A stretch of 64,000 nt of DNA from JAGOTP01 sp964582475 (GTDB lineage: Bacteria > Patescibacteriota > Patescibacteriia > 2-12-FULL-60-25), in contig CAZOQS010000005.1 of NCBI GenBank assembly GCA_964582475.1, positions 8,586 through 72,585 on the forward strand, in the 5' to 3' direction. Below the pieces are notes generated by a model that saw only the letters and a list, made by a program, of their open reading frames with translations, was not told the origin of the DNA and did no database searches. The translations under genes were made by a program, and so were the position numbers. This document shows positions 43,966-53,783 of the stretch, in pieces (position 1 is the first letter of the stretch; every line of letters starts with the position of its first letter).

Positions 43966-45108
43966 ATGTCCGACCCCTCCTCCCCTCACATCATTCTCGC
44001 GATCACCCTAGCCAAACCAGGCGGGACCACGAGTCTCGTTTTTGCCTATGCTTTTTGGCTTAAACAAAGAGGTTTTAAGGTGACTCTCCTAGCGGGTGAG
44101 GGTGCCTGGCTCTTTGAAGAAGCCGCTAAAGTCGGTATTCCCTGCCTTCGAGTCCCTTGGATGCAACGCGAGATCCGTCCTTGGTTTGATCTGCCAGCGA
44201 TCTTTTCTCTTGCAAAACTTCTTCGAACACTCAAGCCGGATGTCGTCCATCTGAATAGCAGCAAGATGGGTGTCATCGGAAGCCTGTCTGCCCGGCTGGC
44301 AGGCGTTCCTCGAGTCGTGTATTGCATTGGTGGCTGGGCCTTTTTAGAATCCATCGCCCCCTGGAAAAGACGTGTCTACGCCGTCGCCGAGCGCTTCACC
44401 GCCCGTTTTAAAGACGTGATCATCTGTCTACACCCTGGCGACAAGCAAATTGCCGAAGAACAAGGAATTCGCCCACGCGAAGAGATCCTCGTGATCCCAA
44501 ATGGCGTCGAACTACAGGCGCTTGATCATGCGCGATTGAATCGTATCGACGCACGACAGGCGCTCGGCCTTCCACAGGACGGATTCGTCTTTGGAACCAT
44601 CGCAAATTTTTATCCTGCGAAGAATCTTCCAAGCTACATTCGTGCCGTCGCACCTCTCTTGAAACAGTCCCCCTCTGCCAGCCTCGTCCTGATCGGAGAT
44701 GGGCCAGAACGCCCTCAGCTCGAACAAGCGATTCGAGAGACCGAAACAGCGGAACAGATCGTCTTAACAGGCGCGCGAGCGCAGGCTCACTCCTTCTTGG
44801 CCGCCTTCGACGTCTTTGTTCTCCCCTCGACCAAAGAAGGTATGCCCTTCTCGCTCCTTGAAGCCATGGCGGCTCGTCTCCCCTGCGTCGTTACACGGGT
44901 CGGAGCCCACGCCTGGATGCTCGATGGCACCGGCTCCTCCCTTGTTCCACCAAACGACGCAGAGGCACTCCAGCGCGCTTTAAGCGAAGCCCTCCAACAG
45001 CGTGGACGCCTCATCGAGGTGGGCGAAGCTAATCGCACCGTCGTAGAACGACGCTTCCCACTTGAAACAACTTTTGAAGCTCAGCTCAACGCCTGTCTGC
45101 CCAAGTAA
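43966..45108 (+). CDS. Family 4 glycosyltransferase
   Basis: A 380-residue GT4 transferase, likely cytoplasmic at the membrane. Its start, ITLAKPGGTTSLVFAYAFWL, is the typical acceptor-side loop. It has HLNSSKMGVIGSLSARLAG, LVIPNGVEL, FPAKNLPSYIRAV-like linker YPAKNLPSYI, and the donor E-x7-E as STKEGMPFSLLEAM. It stands alone on the plus strand between two minus-strand units and ends in a strong terminator. Confidence 0.93.
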   Translation: MSDPSSPHIILAITLAKPGGTTSLVFAYAFWLKQRGFKVTLLAGEGAWLFEEAAKVGIPCLRVPWMQREIRPWFDLPAIFSLAKLLRTLKPDVVHLNSSKMGVIGSLSARLAGVPRVVYCIGGWAFLESIAPWKRRVYAVAERFTARFKDVIICLHPGDKQIAEEQGIRPREEILVIPNGVELQALDHARLNRIDARQALGLPQDGFVFGTIANFYPAKNLPSYIRAVAPLLKQSPSASLVLIGDGPERPQLEQAIRETETAEQIVLTGARAQAHSFLAAFDVFVLPSTKEGMPFSLLEAMAARLPCVVTRVGAHAWMLDGTGSSLVPPNDAEALQRALSEALQQRGRLIEVGEANRTVVERRFPLETTFEAQLNACLPK

Positions 45109-45111
45109 TAA

Positions 45112-45149
45112 CGAAACACCCCTCTCACCTTAGGTGAGAGGGGTGTTTT
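45112..45149. terminator. Bidirectional terminator between GT4 and O-antigen ligase genes
   Basis: ACACCCCTCTCACC (45116-45129), loop TTA, GGTGAGAGGGGTGT (45133-45146), followed by TTTTC. This is a 14-base perfect stem. It lies between convergent genes. Confidence 0.9.
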
Positions 45150-45176
45150 CAATTCGCCGTACTCGCTGAATTCGTA

Positions 45177-47495
45177 TTATCTCTGGGTCGGAGTCGCAAC
45201 AATCGGGGTAGTTTCGACATCTACCGCTTCAACATTGATCCCATCGTTTGCGGGAGCGACACCCGCCTGCTGACGCACCTGACTTACAGTCTCGACGGGC
45301 AAGGCACGATAGAACTCCTCAAGTAGATCCTGATAACCAGCGGCTTCTAGACGACGAGCGAAATCTCCGTAGAACCGGACGTATTCGGCTGTCGTTCCAA
45401 GCTTCGAGTAGCGGTCAATGATCAGCTTCAGCGCTTCTTTATCCTTGACCAAGAAGGCAGCTTCCGAAACTGCTGGCAACTCACGCAGACCTACCATGTA
45501 CGGGAAAGACACCGTTTGCGATAAGAGAATTTCTTTTGGACCGTTTACCTGATCTTTCAAGCGGAAGAGGAGCGAAATCCCGTAGGCTAAGTGCGCCTGA
45601 CCAAGCTCTGGATCTTCTTCCATCGCCTTTCGCTCGTACTTCATTGCCTCATCTGGATTGTTCTGGCGATAGTGGAAATCCGCCAAGGCAAAGAACAGCT
45701 GTTGACGACGCGGACTCGTCAGCACGGCACGCTGATAGAGGTCGCTCGCTATTTGCGCGTCCGCAGGATAGAGCACTGCCATCTCCTGGTAGAAACGCGC
45801 GATCAAAAACAACATGTTGGTTGAACGTGGGTGACGGGCCAGCTCCTGTTGCGCAACACGCTTCACCATCGAAACCAATTCATCGCGCTTTGGAGAGGTC
45901 TTGAGCGCTGGGTCTTGAGCCACATCTGTCAGGTTTTTGGCCATCAGATACGCTTGTTCATCCAGGTACGGCGTTGGAATCGCATTCGCCATCTTGAAGA
46001 GCTCAAGGGCGATATCGTAGCGAACCGGGCGCAGCTGGAAGGCGCTGTTTGCCTGAATGATAAGACGTGATGCCTTGAAGGGCAGAACCGAGTAGCGCCA
46101 AACGATTGCCAAGAAGATCAGCTGCACTACCACAAATGAGATCAAAGGCAGGTTACGCGACTTCCCTTGAACAGGAGCCGGCGTTTCTTTTGGCTCCATC
46201 CCCGGAACGTGGAAACTGTGCGACGAGACACCGATCACCAACGCAAACAGAAGATAACTCATCGTAAACGCGGCCGGATGGTCGAACACGAAAACGTTCT
46301 GGACAAAGTACGCCACCGGCAACCCCGTTAGGAGCGCGAACGAAATCGAATCGAGTCGCTGCTCTCGATAGGCGCGATATAGCGACCAGAAGAGTGCGAC
46401 ATAGAGCGCCGTAAACCCCATAAATCCAATTGCCCCCGTCATCGCCAAGACATCCATGATCGTGTTGTGTGAACGATCAAACCACGTTTCGTACTGGCTA
46501 TAGCGCAACGAAGCTGGGTTGTACTTCAAGTTAAACAAGATGTGGTAGGCATCAAATCCCCAACCGGTGAGCGGTTTTTCTTTGAATCCCGCCCAAGCGA
46601 TACGCCACGCGATAAAGCGAGGTTCTGGAATCACGGAGAATCCACTTGTGATACGGCTAATATACGGGGCATTTTTGATTGTCTCCGTATTTCGCATCGA
46701 GAAGAGAATCCCGTAGACAATGAAAACGGCTGCAACGGCTGCAATCACGCCACGCTTCAGACGACGATCCTTAAGTGTCAGCCCGGCAACAATCCCAACG
46801 ACCAAGATCCCCATGGCGAGTCCCACCAAGCCTCCACGTGACTGAGTTAGGAAGAAGGCGATCAACTGGAACAAAATCACGCAACCGTAGATCCCCTTCG
46901 CGGTGCGAGAAGGCGCCTTTGCAAGCAACCACAGCGCAAAGAAGATGTTGAAGATCTGATACGACGCCATATAAATCGGATTGTCGAGCAGCCCTCCAAT
47001 ACGTCCACCCGCTGGGAACAGCAAGAGTTTTGGAAAAGGAATTTGGAGCATGCTCACGACCGCCATGATCACGGACAATGCCAATTCAAAGTTCAACAAC
47101 CGACGCCACTGCGACCAGGTCTTCACAAGACCAGTCGTCATGAGGAGCCAAGCTAAGAAATGCAGCAAGGTAAACAACCCATTCATGCGCTCCTGGTTCC
47201 CCCACCAAGATCGAAGTGGATCAGCCGAAAAAACAACCGACAGGCCAATAGTAAAGAAGTAAAAGACGATTGCTCCAAGCAACGCATGACGATGTGGACG
47301 GACACTCGGCTCCATCCAAGCGAGAGCGAGGTACGCGGGGAACGTTAACCCGATCAAGATCTGCAAGAAGATCAGCTTCGAGAACACGAAGGGGAAAATA
47401 ACCACCGGAATAAATACGAGCGGCATGAGAAGTCCGGCATAAATGCCAAGGAACGCAACAGCTCTCAGCCAAAAAACGGTCGTTTTTCTGTTCAT
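45177..47495 (-). CDS. O-antigen ligase (WaaL/Wzy family) with C-terminal TPR region
   Basis: A membrane protein that probably attaches a lipid-linked glycan to its acceptor, or polymerises it. The 772-residue product, counted from the ATG at 47493-47495, has about 12 helices in its first 430 residues. The extracytoplasmic signature HNTIMDVLAMTG sits in FDRSHNTIMDVLAM, and GWGFDAYHI and SRGGLVGL are typical. A hydrophilic C-terminal region follows, with helix pairs (MLFLIARFYQEMAVLYPADAQI, ADFHYRQNNPDEAMKYERKAM) like tetratricopeptide repeats, and an unusually long tail. The frame extends to 47561, but the start at 47495 is more natural. Confidence 0.9.
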   Translation of the reverse strand: MNRKTTVFWLRAVAFLGIYAGLLMPLVFIPVVIFPFVFSKLIFLQILIGLTFPAYLALAWMEPSVRPHRHALLGAIVFYFFTIGLSVVFSADPLRSWWGNQERMNGLFTLLHFLAWLLMTTGLVKTWSQWRRLLNFELALSVIMAVVSMLQIPFPKLLLFPAGGRIGGLLDNPIYMASYQIFNIFFALWLLAKAPSRTAKGIYGCVILFQLIAFFLTQSRGGLVGLAMGILVVGIVAGLTLKDRRLKRGVIAAVAAVFIVYGILFSMRNTETIKNAPYISRITSGFSVIPEPRFIAWRIAWAGFKEKPLTGWGFDAYHILFNLKYNPASLRYSQYETWFDRSHNTIMDVLAMTGAIGFMGFTALYVALFWSLYRAYREQRLDSISFALLTGLPVAYFVQNVFVFDHPAAFTMSYLLFALVIGVSSHSFHVPGMEPKETPAPVQGKSRNLPLISFVVVQLIFLAIVWRYSVLPFKASRLIIQANSAFQLRPVRYDIALELFKMANAIPTPYLDEQAYLMAKNLTDVAQDPALKTSPKRDELVSMVKRVAQQELARHPRSTNMLFLIARFYQEMAVLYPADAQIASDLYQRAVLTSPRRQQLFFALADFHYRQNNPDEAMKYERKAMEEDPELGQAHLAYGISLLFRLKDQVNGPKEILLSQTVSFPYMVGLRELPAVSEAAFLVKDKEALKLIIDRYSKLGTTAEYVRFYGDFARRLEAAGYQDLLEEFYRALPVETVSQVRQQAGVAPANDGINVEAVDVETTPIVATPTQR

Positions 47496-47562
47496 AGTTA
47501 GGGCAAACGGTAACACACAAAACTGGACGGGTACAATCCACAGGCTGGCCACTCCACCCAAA

Positions 47563-47595
47563 CAAAAACTCCCCCGAAGGGGAGTTTTTGTTTTT
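47563..47595. terminator. Terminator of the S-layer-like gene
   Basis: AAAAACTCCCC (47564-47574), loop CGAA, GGGGAGTTTTT (47579-47589), with a further T-run. It works for the minus-strand gene ending at 47607. Confidence 0.9.
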
Positions 47596-47606
47596 CCGAA
47601 GGCGAA

Positions 47607-50600
47607 CTAGCTGCTGCGAGTTACCTGCGTTGAACCAGTGAGGTCCTGCAAGTACAAGTCGTCAGTCCAGTCACCCGAGGTGTTGGTTCCACCGCCTGAT
47701 TCAGACACGTCTGACCAGACAAAGGTTCCAGCGGCTACACCTGCTCCGTCAGCCGTAGCGGCCAAGTTGGAGCCTGGCAACTGCGTCGTTCCCGTGAGGG
47801 TCGTTGTCGCAGATGTCAAGAATCCAGTGTAATTCGTTCCTGTCGACTGAGTCGTGAAGGAAGTGCTTACAACATCACCTGAGACAGTACCGACGACGTT
47901 GTTCGCACGAAGTGCGTACTGAACGTTGGTGCCTGCACTGATTGTTTCAGGGTTTGTGAACTTGATGACCACGTAGGTTGTGGTAGGAGCTGTAATGCTG
48001 CCACCAGTGCTACCCTTCAAAGAAGCACCCGTGAACGCCTGAACGACATCGTAGTCGTTGGTGTTCATGACCTGGCTACCACCCTGATCAGTCTTCAAAA
48101 CAACGAAGTCTGAGAGAGTAAAGCCGGAGAGAGGGCTGTTCGTCGAGGTTGAAGCAGAAACGCGGAATGTAACTTTCTTCAAGGCGACTTCACCGAGTGT
48201 GTCGGCGGAGACATTGAAGCGATACAATTCTGGGGAGCTGCCTGGAACCAAGTTCTGCGACAAAGCGACGCGGCTAACCGCTGGCTTCGAAGCACGAACG
48301 ATGTGCGTGTTCCCGAAGAGACCCTGGTTCAAGACCGTAGCTGTCGTGGTTGCAATGTACACACGTTCACCAGAAGCCTGACCTGTTACGCGAACGTTGA
48401 ATTTCGTTGCGTACGCTGCGTCGTATTCTGGATCTGTGATGTTGTTCGAAGCAAGACCAAGACGAACTGGCTGACCACTGCGTGCGGCGCTGACATCAAC
48501 AGCGACGGAGGAAGTTGCCACAACTGGGGCAAGCTTCGCCATAAGCTGAATGACTACGCTGCCATCCTTAGGTACTACGATTGGGCTGGTGAGGAAGACA
48601 TCTTTCGATGAGCTTGCACCACCGGAGAATTGACCCGTACCGCGGACTGCACCTGCAACTGCAACTGCAACTTCGCTGTACATGAGACCAAGACCGGAGG
48701 ATGTTACCATCACGCGATCGATCACCATGTCCTCATACTGTGCTGTTGCACGGTACTGAGCGAGACGCTGCCAGCTGTCGTTGCGCATGCCAGGCTTTCC
48801 GGCAAGCAAGATTGTCGACTGTGGCATGTTGTCCGTGTTCAACGAAATCGTACCAGCGCTCTGAACAGTCATGATGACTGAGGATGGAGTTGCTGTGCCG
48901 CTTACGTTGTTTGTTGCGCTGTTTGTGACAGTGATCGTGTTTGCATCCTGATCCTGTGCAGTGATAGCGGAGACACCGACCGCAAAGAGGTCGCTGCTGC
49001 CAGCAATGACGGAGTCAGCTGTACACTTTGCTGTCAAAACACCTGTCGTACCACGAGTCACTGGCCAGTTAAGGTTCGTGAAGCTCATGACACCGCTAGA
49101 GTCTGGTACACGAGACTGGCCAACCTGGACCTGAGCCCCGGCTTCCGTCTTGTACAAAGAACATGTCGTGACAACGTTGAGGAAGTCAGTGACGTTCCAA
49201 GTACCTGCTGTGTTACCAGAACCTACCAATGTTACAGCCGTGATCAAGGCATCGCTCTGACCGCCCGCTGTGAAGTTCAAACCAAGGGATGCAATATCCG
49301 ATTGGCGCTTTACAACGTTGGTGGAAGCTGGGCTACCCGAGAGAGCAGCTGTGAGGCTTCCAGCCTGCACGGTCATTTCGTTACCGTTGATGATGGAGTT
49401 TGGCACGATGTCGGACGTTGCAACCTGTTCGTTCGTGTCAACGACACGGACGTCACCAGACTGGAAGGCGTTCAACATAGCGCGGTACTTCTTGCCGACG
49501 AAGTCGGTGTTGTCCGTGTTGTACAAGTCAACAAGAACTTCGAAGTTACGCGTCTGACCAGCGTTTACGTAGACAACGTTGTTGAAGACGAATGTCGATG
49601 TGGTTGGGAAGGTCGGGGCATCCAATGTTCCGCCAGAAGCAGATGTTGGGCCCTGAACTGTCTGACCAGTCGCCATGTCGCGGACGCGAACGTTGCGGAT
49701 GTAATCCGTGTAGCTCGACGTACCCGTTGCAACGAGACCACCGTTCGTCGAACCAACGGCGAGACGCATGTTGCGTACTTCGAGGTTCGAGCTCTGGGAA
49801 GTCAAGGCAAAGCGCATGAAGACAACGTTGTTCTGACCCTTCGCAACGTTCGTCGTACCAGGACCATTGTAGGCAATCGTCAACTGGCCACCCTGTGTGG
49901 TCAAGCTGATGAAGTTGGATCCGGATCCGTCGAAGGTTCCGTTGCTTGAGGTACAGCCACTTGTCGAAGTACCGTTACAGACGAGCACACCGGATCCGTA
50001 GACACGGTCGATAGCGAGAACGTCTGCAGAGTATTCAACGTATGTCTTGATCGTGTTTGTGGAACGACCGGAGACATCAGCCTTCAAAGAGAAGACACGT
50101 GTCACTCCGTTTGGAATGTCGTAGCCTTCGCCTGTGAAGTTCATCACGATCTGGTTGTTCGAGCTTACGCCTGCAGCTGAGGCAACGAGAGTTGCACCCT
50201 GGTACAAGTTGAAGTTCTTCAGATCTGTGTTTGGCGTGTTTCCACCTTGGTACAAAGTGATGCGGCGGACGCGAACATCGTTCGTGTTGGCCGTCAATTT
50301 GAAGTTGGAGATTTCAGCTTGTGTCGATCCAACGTTTGGATTCGATGGCTGAGTACCCTTTTGGATGTCCAAGCGAGCAGCGCTCGTTGTACCGATCACA
50401 AAGGAGTTGCCCTTGATTGGGAATGGACCACCGATTGTCACCGCTGGAGTTGTGGTAACAGAGCTACCAGCAACGATAACGGAGGCGGCGTCCATAAGTT
50501 CAAAGGAGTGTTCACCACCAGTAGATGTGAGACCACCCTTTACGTCACCAACCAACACGAGGGACCAAGTCTGGTTAGCTGGAACTGTCCAGTTCAAACC

Positions 50601-51572
50601 GTTGAAGTCAACAGTCTGTGTAACCGAGTTGATCGAGCGACCCGTCGTGAGACGTGTGCCCTGTGCGTCGTAGAGGTAGATGTTCGAGAAATCAGACGTA
50701 GCACCAACGCCAGAGCGCTTCACGCGAAGACCTGTGACGCGAACGTCAGAGGAACCAGCTGTGAAGTTGAACTTGGCGAGCTGGCTGCCGGAGCTGCCCT
50801 GAGGCAACGTAGCGCGAGCTGGTGTGTCAGAAGCCAAAGCAACCATGAGGTTACCGGAAACTGGCACTGGTGTGCTGCTGCGATAAATCGCATCAGCCAT
50901 CATTGCTTCACGAGCCGTAACATCGCTGCCGGCTGGGTAAGCAATTGTCGTCTGGATGACGTTGGCGGCGTTGAACCAGTTAGCAGCAAAAGCTGAATCT
51001 GGAACAAACTTGCGCTTCATGCCATTCATGACAACGTAACGCGATGCATCACCAGCGTACGAGATAAGCGTACCATCTGGGTGAATAGCGGACGCGAGGG
51101 AAGGACCAGTTGTGTAGTTCGTGAAGAAAGCATCTGGAACGTCGACAACGCGGCGGGCCCAAGCTGAGCCGTAGAGCGAAGTAGCGATCGATTCAGATTC
51201 AACCCAGCGGAGCACACCACCTGGAGCAACCGCGTACACCTTTGGATCGGTCGTAATCTTTACAAGCTTTGTGCCTGAGCGGAGTACGAGGTTTCCACCA
51301 ATGGAGACAGCGGCGAGTTCTGCATCCGTAATGGTCTTAACGGACGAGAAATCTGGGAACCACGAGAAGAATGTGGTTTCGTTTGGGAACACGTAGCGCT
51401 TCATGTCGGACGCGTAGTAATACACGGCAGGACCGGAAGCTTTGATGAGGTCACCCGCGACGAGGGTGGCAGCGGACGCGCCGTTTGGCAACGCAAGCAT
51501 ACCAGTACCAACCGTCGAGAGAACCGTCGTCAACGAGACGAAGCTCGAGAGGATTCTTTTTGCAAGACTCAT
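47607..51572 (-). CDS. S-layer-like surface protein with repeated beta domains
   Basis: A 1321-residue secreted protein, presumably a major cell-surface layer. The ATG at 51570-51572 puts MSLAKRILSSFVSLTTV...GASA, a standard signal peptide, at the N-terminus. The first 250 residues have repeated GPAVYYYASDMKRYVFPN / GVLRWVESE / MNGMKRKFVPDS elements of about 60 residues typical of Patescibacteria surface proteins. About six beta-rich Ig-like repeats follow (FNFTAGSSDVRVTGLRV, FKLTANTNDVRVRRITL, FALTSQSSNLEVRNMRL, FNVSADTLGEVALKKVTF). It ends FVWSDVSES...DWTDDLYLQDL, a recurring C-terminal motif in these organisms. The frame extends to 51743, but the region 51573-51743 is a structured leader. 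Confidence 0.88.
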   Translation of the reverse strand: MSLAKRILSSFVSLTTVLSTVGTGMLALPNGASAATLVAGDLIKASGPAVYYYASDMKRYVFPNETTFFSWFPDFSSVKTITDAELAAVSIGGNLVLRSGTKLVKITTDPKVYAVAPGGVLRWVESESIATSLYGSAWARRVVDVPDAFFTNYTTGPSLASAIHPDGTLISYAGDASRYVVMNGMKRKFVPDSAFAANWFNAANVIQTTIAYPAGSDVTAREAMMADAIYRSSTPVPVSGNLMVALASDTPARATLPQGSSGSQLAKFNFTAGSSDVRVTGLRVKRSGVGATSDFSNIYLYDAQGTRLTTGRSINSVTQTVDFNGLNWTVPANQTWSLVLVGDVKGGLTSTGGEHSFELMDAASVIVAGSSVTTTPAVTIGGPFPIKGNSFVIGTTSAARLDIQKGTQPSNPNVGSTQAEISNFKLTANTNDVRVRRITLYQGGNTPNTDLKNFNLYQGATLVASAAGVSSNNQIVMNFTGEGYDIPNGVTRVFSLKADVSGRSTNTIKTYVEYSADVLAIDRVYGSGVLVCNGTSTSGCTSSNGTFDGSGSNFISLTTQGGQLTIAYNGPGTTNVAKGQNNVVFMRFALTSQSSNLEVRNMRLAVGSTNGGLVATGTSSYTDYIRNVRVRDMATGQTVQGPTSASGGTLDAPTFPTTSTFVFNNVVYVNAGQTRNFEVLVDLYNTDNTDFVGKKYRAMLNAFQSGDVRVVDTNEQVATSDIVPNSIINGNEMTVQAGSLTAALSGSPASTNVVKRQSDIASLGLNFTAGGQSDALITAVTLVGSGNTAGTWNVTDFLNVVTTCSLYKTEAGAQVQVGQSRVPDSSGVMSFTNLNWPVTRGTTGVLTAKCTADSVIAGSSDLFAVGVSAITAQDQDANTITVTNSATNNVSGTATPSSVIMTVQSAGTISLNTDNMPQSTILLAGKPGMRNDSWQRLAQYRATAQYEDMVIDRVMVTSSGLGLMYSEVAVAVAGAVRGTGQFSGGASSSKDVFLTSPIVVPKDGSVVIQLMAKLAPVVATSSVAVDVSAARSGQPVRLGLASNNITDPEYDAAYATKFNVRVTGQASGERVYIATTTATVLNQGLFGNTHIVRASKPAVSRVALSQNLVPGSSPELYRFNVSADTLGEVALKKVTFRVSASTSTNSPLSGFTLSDFVVLKTDQGGSQVMNTNDYDVVQAFTGASLKGSTGGSITAPTTTYVVIKFTNPETISAGTNVQYALRANNVVGTVSGDVVSTSFTTQSTGTNYTGFLTSATTTLTGTTQLPGSNLAATADGAGVAAGTFVWSDVSESGGGTNTSGDWTDDLYLQDLTGSTQVTRSS

Positions 51573-51822
51573 ATGACCTGTTGGTCTTCGAGAAGACTGA
51601 ATTTTCTTTGGAGAAAGAAAATACAGTAAAAGAAATGTCTGAGTAAGGTGCGTGGAACCTCTCACGGACGTGAGAGCTCGACCTTTAAGAACCACGCGTT
51701 GAATGAAAGGTGACAGGCCGGGATAAGGGATTGAGCCCTGCACCCGCTTCGATGCACATCCCAGTGATGTAGATCGGAGCGGACGGAGATCTAGGTATAG
51801 ATCTCAGACCGTTGAACCATTC
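51573..51822 (-). promoter_or_regulatory. Structured mRNA leader ahead of the S-layer-like gene
   Basis: The 250 bases between the DUF5667 gene and the surface-protein ATG hold four good hairpins: GTCTTC/GAAGAC (51584-51597), ATTTTCTTT/AAAGAAAAT (51601-51622), CTCTCAC/GTGAGAG (51659-51676) inside a GCGTGG/CCACGC stem, and GAGATCT/AGATCTC (51786-51805). No clear terminator or sigma-70 promoter was found. Long structured leaders often stabilise mRNAs of abundant surface proteins. Confidence 0.5.
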
Positions 51823-53016
51823 TTATTTTTTCTCGCTTGTCGTTGAAGGTGGGACCGCTGCTGTCGTTGAGGCGGGCGGAGAGGTAGTCGGTGTCGTAGT
51901 ACTCATTCCCGGTGGTGTCGCGTTCGTGGTTGAAGCGGTTCGCGTCTCAGGCGTTGAGGAGCTTGCTGCGACAACCGACTCCGCAGACCGTTCTGCGCTG
52001 GAAGCCGATTTAGAGGCCTCGATCAGCTTGTCCCCCACTTCGCTCAATCGATCTTGAGATAAGAGCTGACGCGCTTCTGCTAGAGAGGCCGTAGCACTCG
52101 CCAGATCAGCGAACGATGAAGTTGAGCTATTCAGCGCAGGGGTCGTCGAGACGAAGGCAAGCGTTCCAGACGCCGATAGAATACCCGCGTTCGTCAGTTG
52201 CTCCGTTGCGCTCGTGATGTGATCTGAGACGCCCGCTACTTTTTGATTGATGGATTCAAGCAATTCCTCTTTTGAAACCAACTTTTTCGCCGCTTCGTCC
52301 TGAGTTTGTGAATCGAGAATGGCATTCACAGCTTTTACTGAGGCGTTCACGGCAGCTGCCTCCGCTTCTGCAAACTGCGGACGATCTTCGAGCGGAAGGG
52401 AAGCCTTGGCGACCTTCAATCCAACAACCGCTTCTGTACTCGCCTTATCGATCAACTTTGCAACCTCCACACGTTCACTTGGACTATCTCCTGAGCTGTC
52501 TGTGAGTTGGTTCTTTACGGTATCTAAATCACGGCGCAACATTTCCGTTGCTTCTTTTAAGCGCTCTGGCTTCTTTCCAATATCATCTGTCTGAGCAATC
52601 TTTTTGATCTCCTCTACGCGACGGTTTACGAATTCCCCTTTCAAACGGACTTTGTCTGTTTTATCAGAAGCAAACACTAAACGCGTTTGTTCAGAAACAA
52701 GCTTCACAGGGAACAAGAGGTCGCCTGGAACTGATTGCTCCGAAGCCGAAACACCCGCCATCGAACCACCAACAATCAATCCAAGACCGGACAAAACAGC
52801 CGCGATCGGACCACGTAAGACGGAACGCGCGGGAAGTGGCATCAAAGAACGGATCATCAAACCTACACGCTCTCCGAAAGAAACAGGCGCGACTTCTTTT
52901 CCTCCAATTTTTTGCAACAACGCTTCACGCGTATTCTGCACCCACGTCGAATCTGGCTGCACAGAGCGGAGCTCTGTGAGCATGCGACGGAGACGTGGAG
53001 TGCGGAGGTCGCGCAT
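51823..53016 (-). CDS. DUF5667-domain membrane protein, probable anti-sigma factor
   Basis: A 397-residue protein with an N-terminal cytoplasmic part (residues 1-65), one membrane helix near residues 68-90 (GPIAAVLSGLGLIVGGSM) and a large outside domain. The segment SVPGDLLFPVKLVSEQTRLVF, then KGEFVNRRVEEIKKIA, is the DUF5667 signature. The outer domain is helical and rich in Ala, Glu and Lys. The tail is Ser/Thr/Pro-rich. It starts 5 bases after the ECF sigma gene, an arrangement typical of sigma/anti-sigma pairs. An anti-sigma role is inferred from this and from the N-terminal cytoplasmic segment. Confidence 0.82.
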   Translation of the reverse strand: MRDLRTPRLRRMLTELRSVQPDSTWVQNTREALLQKIGGKEVAPVSFGERVGLMIRSLMPLPARSVLRGPIAAVLSGLGLIVGGSMAGVSASEQSVPGDLLFPVKLVSEQTRLVFASDKTDKVRLKGEFVNRRVEEIKKIAQTDDIGKKPERLKEATEMLRRDLDTVKNQLTDSSGDSPSERVEVAKLIDKASTEAVVGLKVAKASLPLEDRPQFAEAEAAAVNASVKAVNAILDSQTQDEAAKKLVSKEELLESINQKVAGVSDHITSATEQLTNAGILSASGTLAFVSTTPALNSSTSSFADLASATASLAEARQLLSQDRLSEVGDKLIEASKSASSAERSAESVVAASSSTPETRTASTTNATPPGMSTTTPTTSPPASTTAAVPPSTTSEKK

Positions 53017-53021
53017 AAGAG

Positions 53022-53603
53022 TTAGTCGATAAAGGTCTTGAGAAGAGTGAGCGCTCGATGGTAGATGACTCGAACGTTGGCGTGGGATTTGTCGAGCGCT
53101 TGGGCAATCTCAGGAAATGAGAGGTCTTCGACTAAGCGCAGGAGCAAGACATCTTGATAATCTTCCTTCAATTTTTTGACGTGACGGAGGAGAAGCGCCG
53201 CTTCCGCTTGAACGACGGTTTGCGTATGACCTCTTCCTCGATCTGAAACATCCCTTTCACTATCAGTAGTCGCTGCAGCCCCCTCATCTGTTACAGACTC
53301 CTCATGAAGAGACTCGATCGGTCGACGCTTATCCCGTCGATAGGAGTCAATAATCTTCCTCCGAGCGATTTTATACAGTAGCCCCCGTACGCTCCGAATC
53401 TCTTCTGTTCGTTGGGATAAAATGCGCCAAATGTCTAAAAAAACCTCTGAAACAAGGTCTTCCGCGAGCTCGCGTTGAGATACTTTTGAGTAAATAAAGC
53501 GATAGAGCGATTGGACGTGCCGATCATAAAGATGAGCAAACGCCTTCCGATCGCCCTCTGTCCGGACTCGAAATACAAAATAGGTATCGATGAGCGAAGA
53601 CAT
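53022..53603 (-). CDS. ECF-type RNA polymerase sigma factor
   Basis: A 193-residue sigma factor. Region 2 shows FAHLYDRHVQSLYRFIYSK and VSEVFLDIWRILS, followed by the region 2.4-like YKIARRKIIDSYRRD. Region 4 (KLKEDYQDVLLLRLVEDLSFPEIAQALDKSHANVRVIYHRALTLL) is a complete helix-turn-helix. Between them is an acidic, Thr-rich linker. The next gene is the DUF5667 protein; the one after is the S-layer-like gene. The simplest guess is that this factor controls the surface protein or envelope stress genes. Confidence 0.93.
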   Translation of the reverse strand: MSSLIDTYFVFRVRTEGDRKAFAHLYDRHVQSLYRFIYSKVSQRELAEDLVSEVFLDIWRILSQRTEEIRSVRGLLYKIARRKIIDSYRRDKRRPIESLHEESVTDEGAAATTDSERDVSDRGRGHTQTVVQAEAALLLRHVKKLKEDYQDVLLLRLVEDLSFPEIAQALDKSHANVRVIYHRALTLLKTFID

Positions 53604-53710
53604 GCGTTCTAAATAAAGCGCTAAATCTAGCGTTTTTTTCTCAAACCCGAAGAAATCAGCCTGGAATGCATAGGGGGAAAGAGATTAGAGACTAATTTAG
53701 CAAAAACTAG

Positions 53711-53748
53711 CCAAAACGCCAAGCCCCGGGGAATTCCCGGGGCTTGGC
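53711..53748 (-). terminator. Terminator of the second glycan operon
   Basis: A near-perfect palindrome with GCCAAGCCCCGGG and CCCGGGGCTTGGC arms (53718-53748) around an AATT centre. On the minus strand it is followed by GTTTTGG. It ends the operon that starts at 60540. Confidence 0.85.
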
Positions 53749-53783
53749 TCTCGAAATCGATATTTTCCTTTTTCTTCTGCTTT

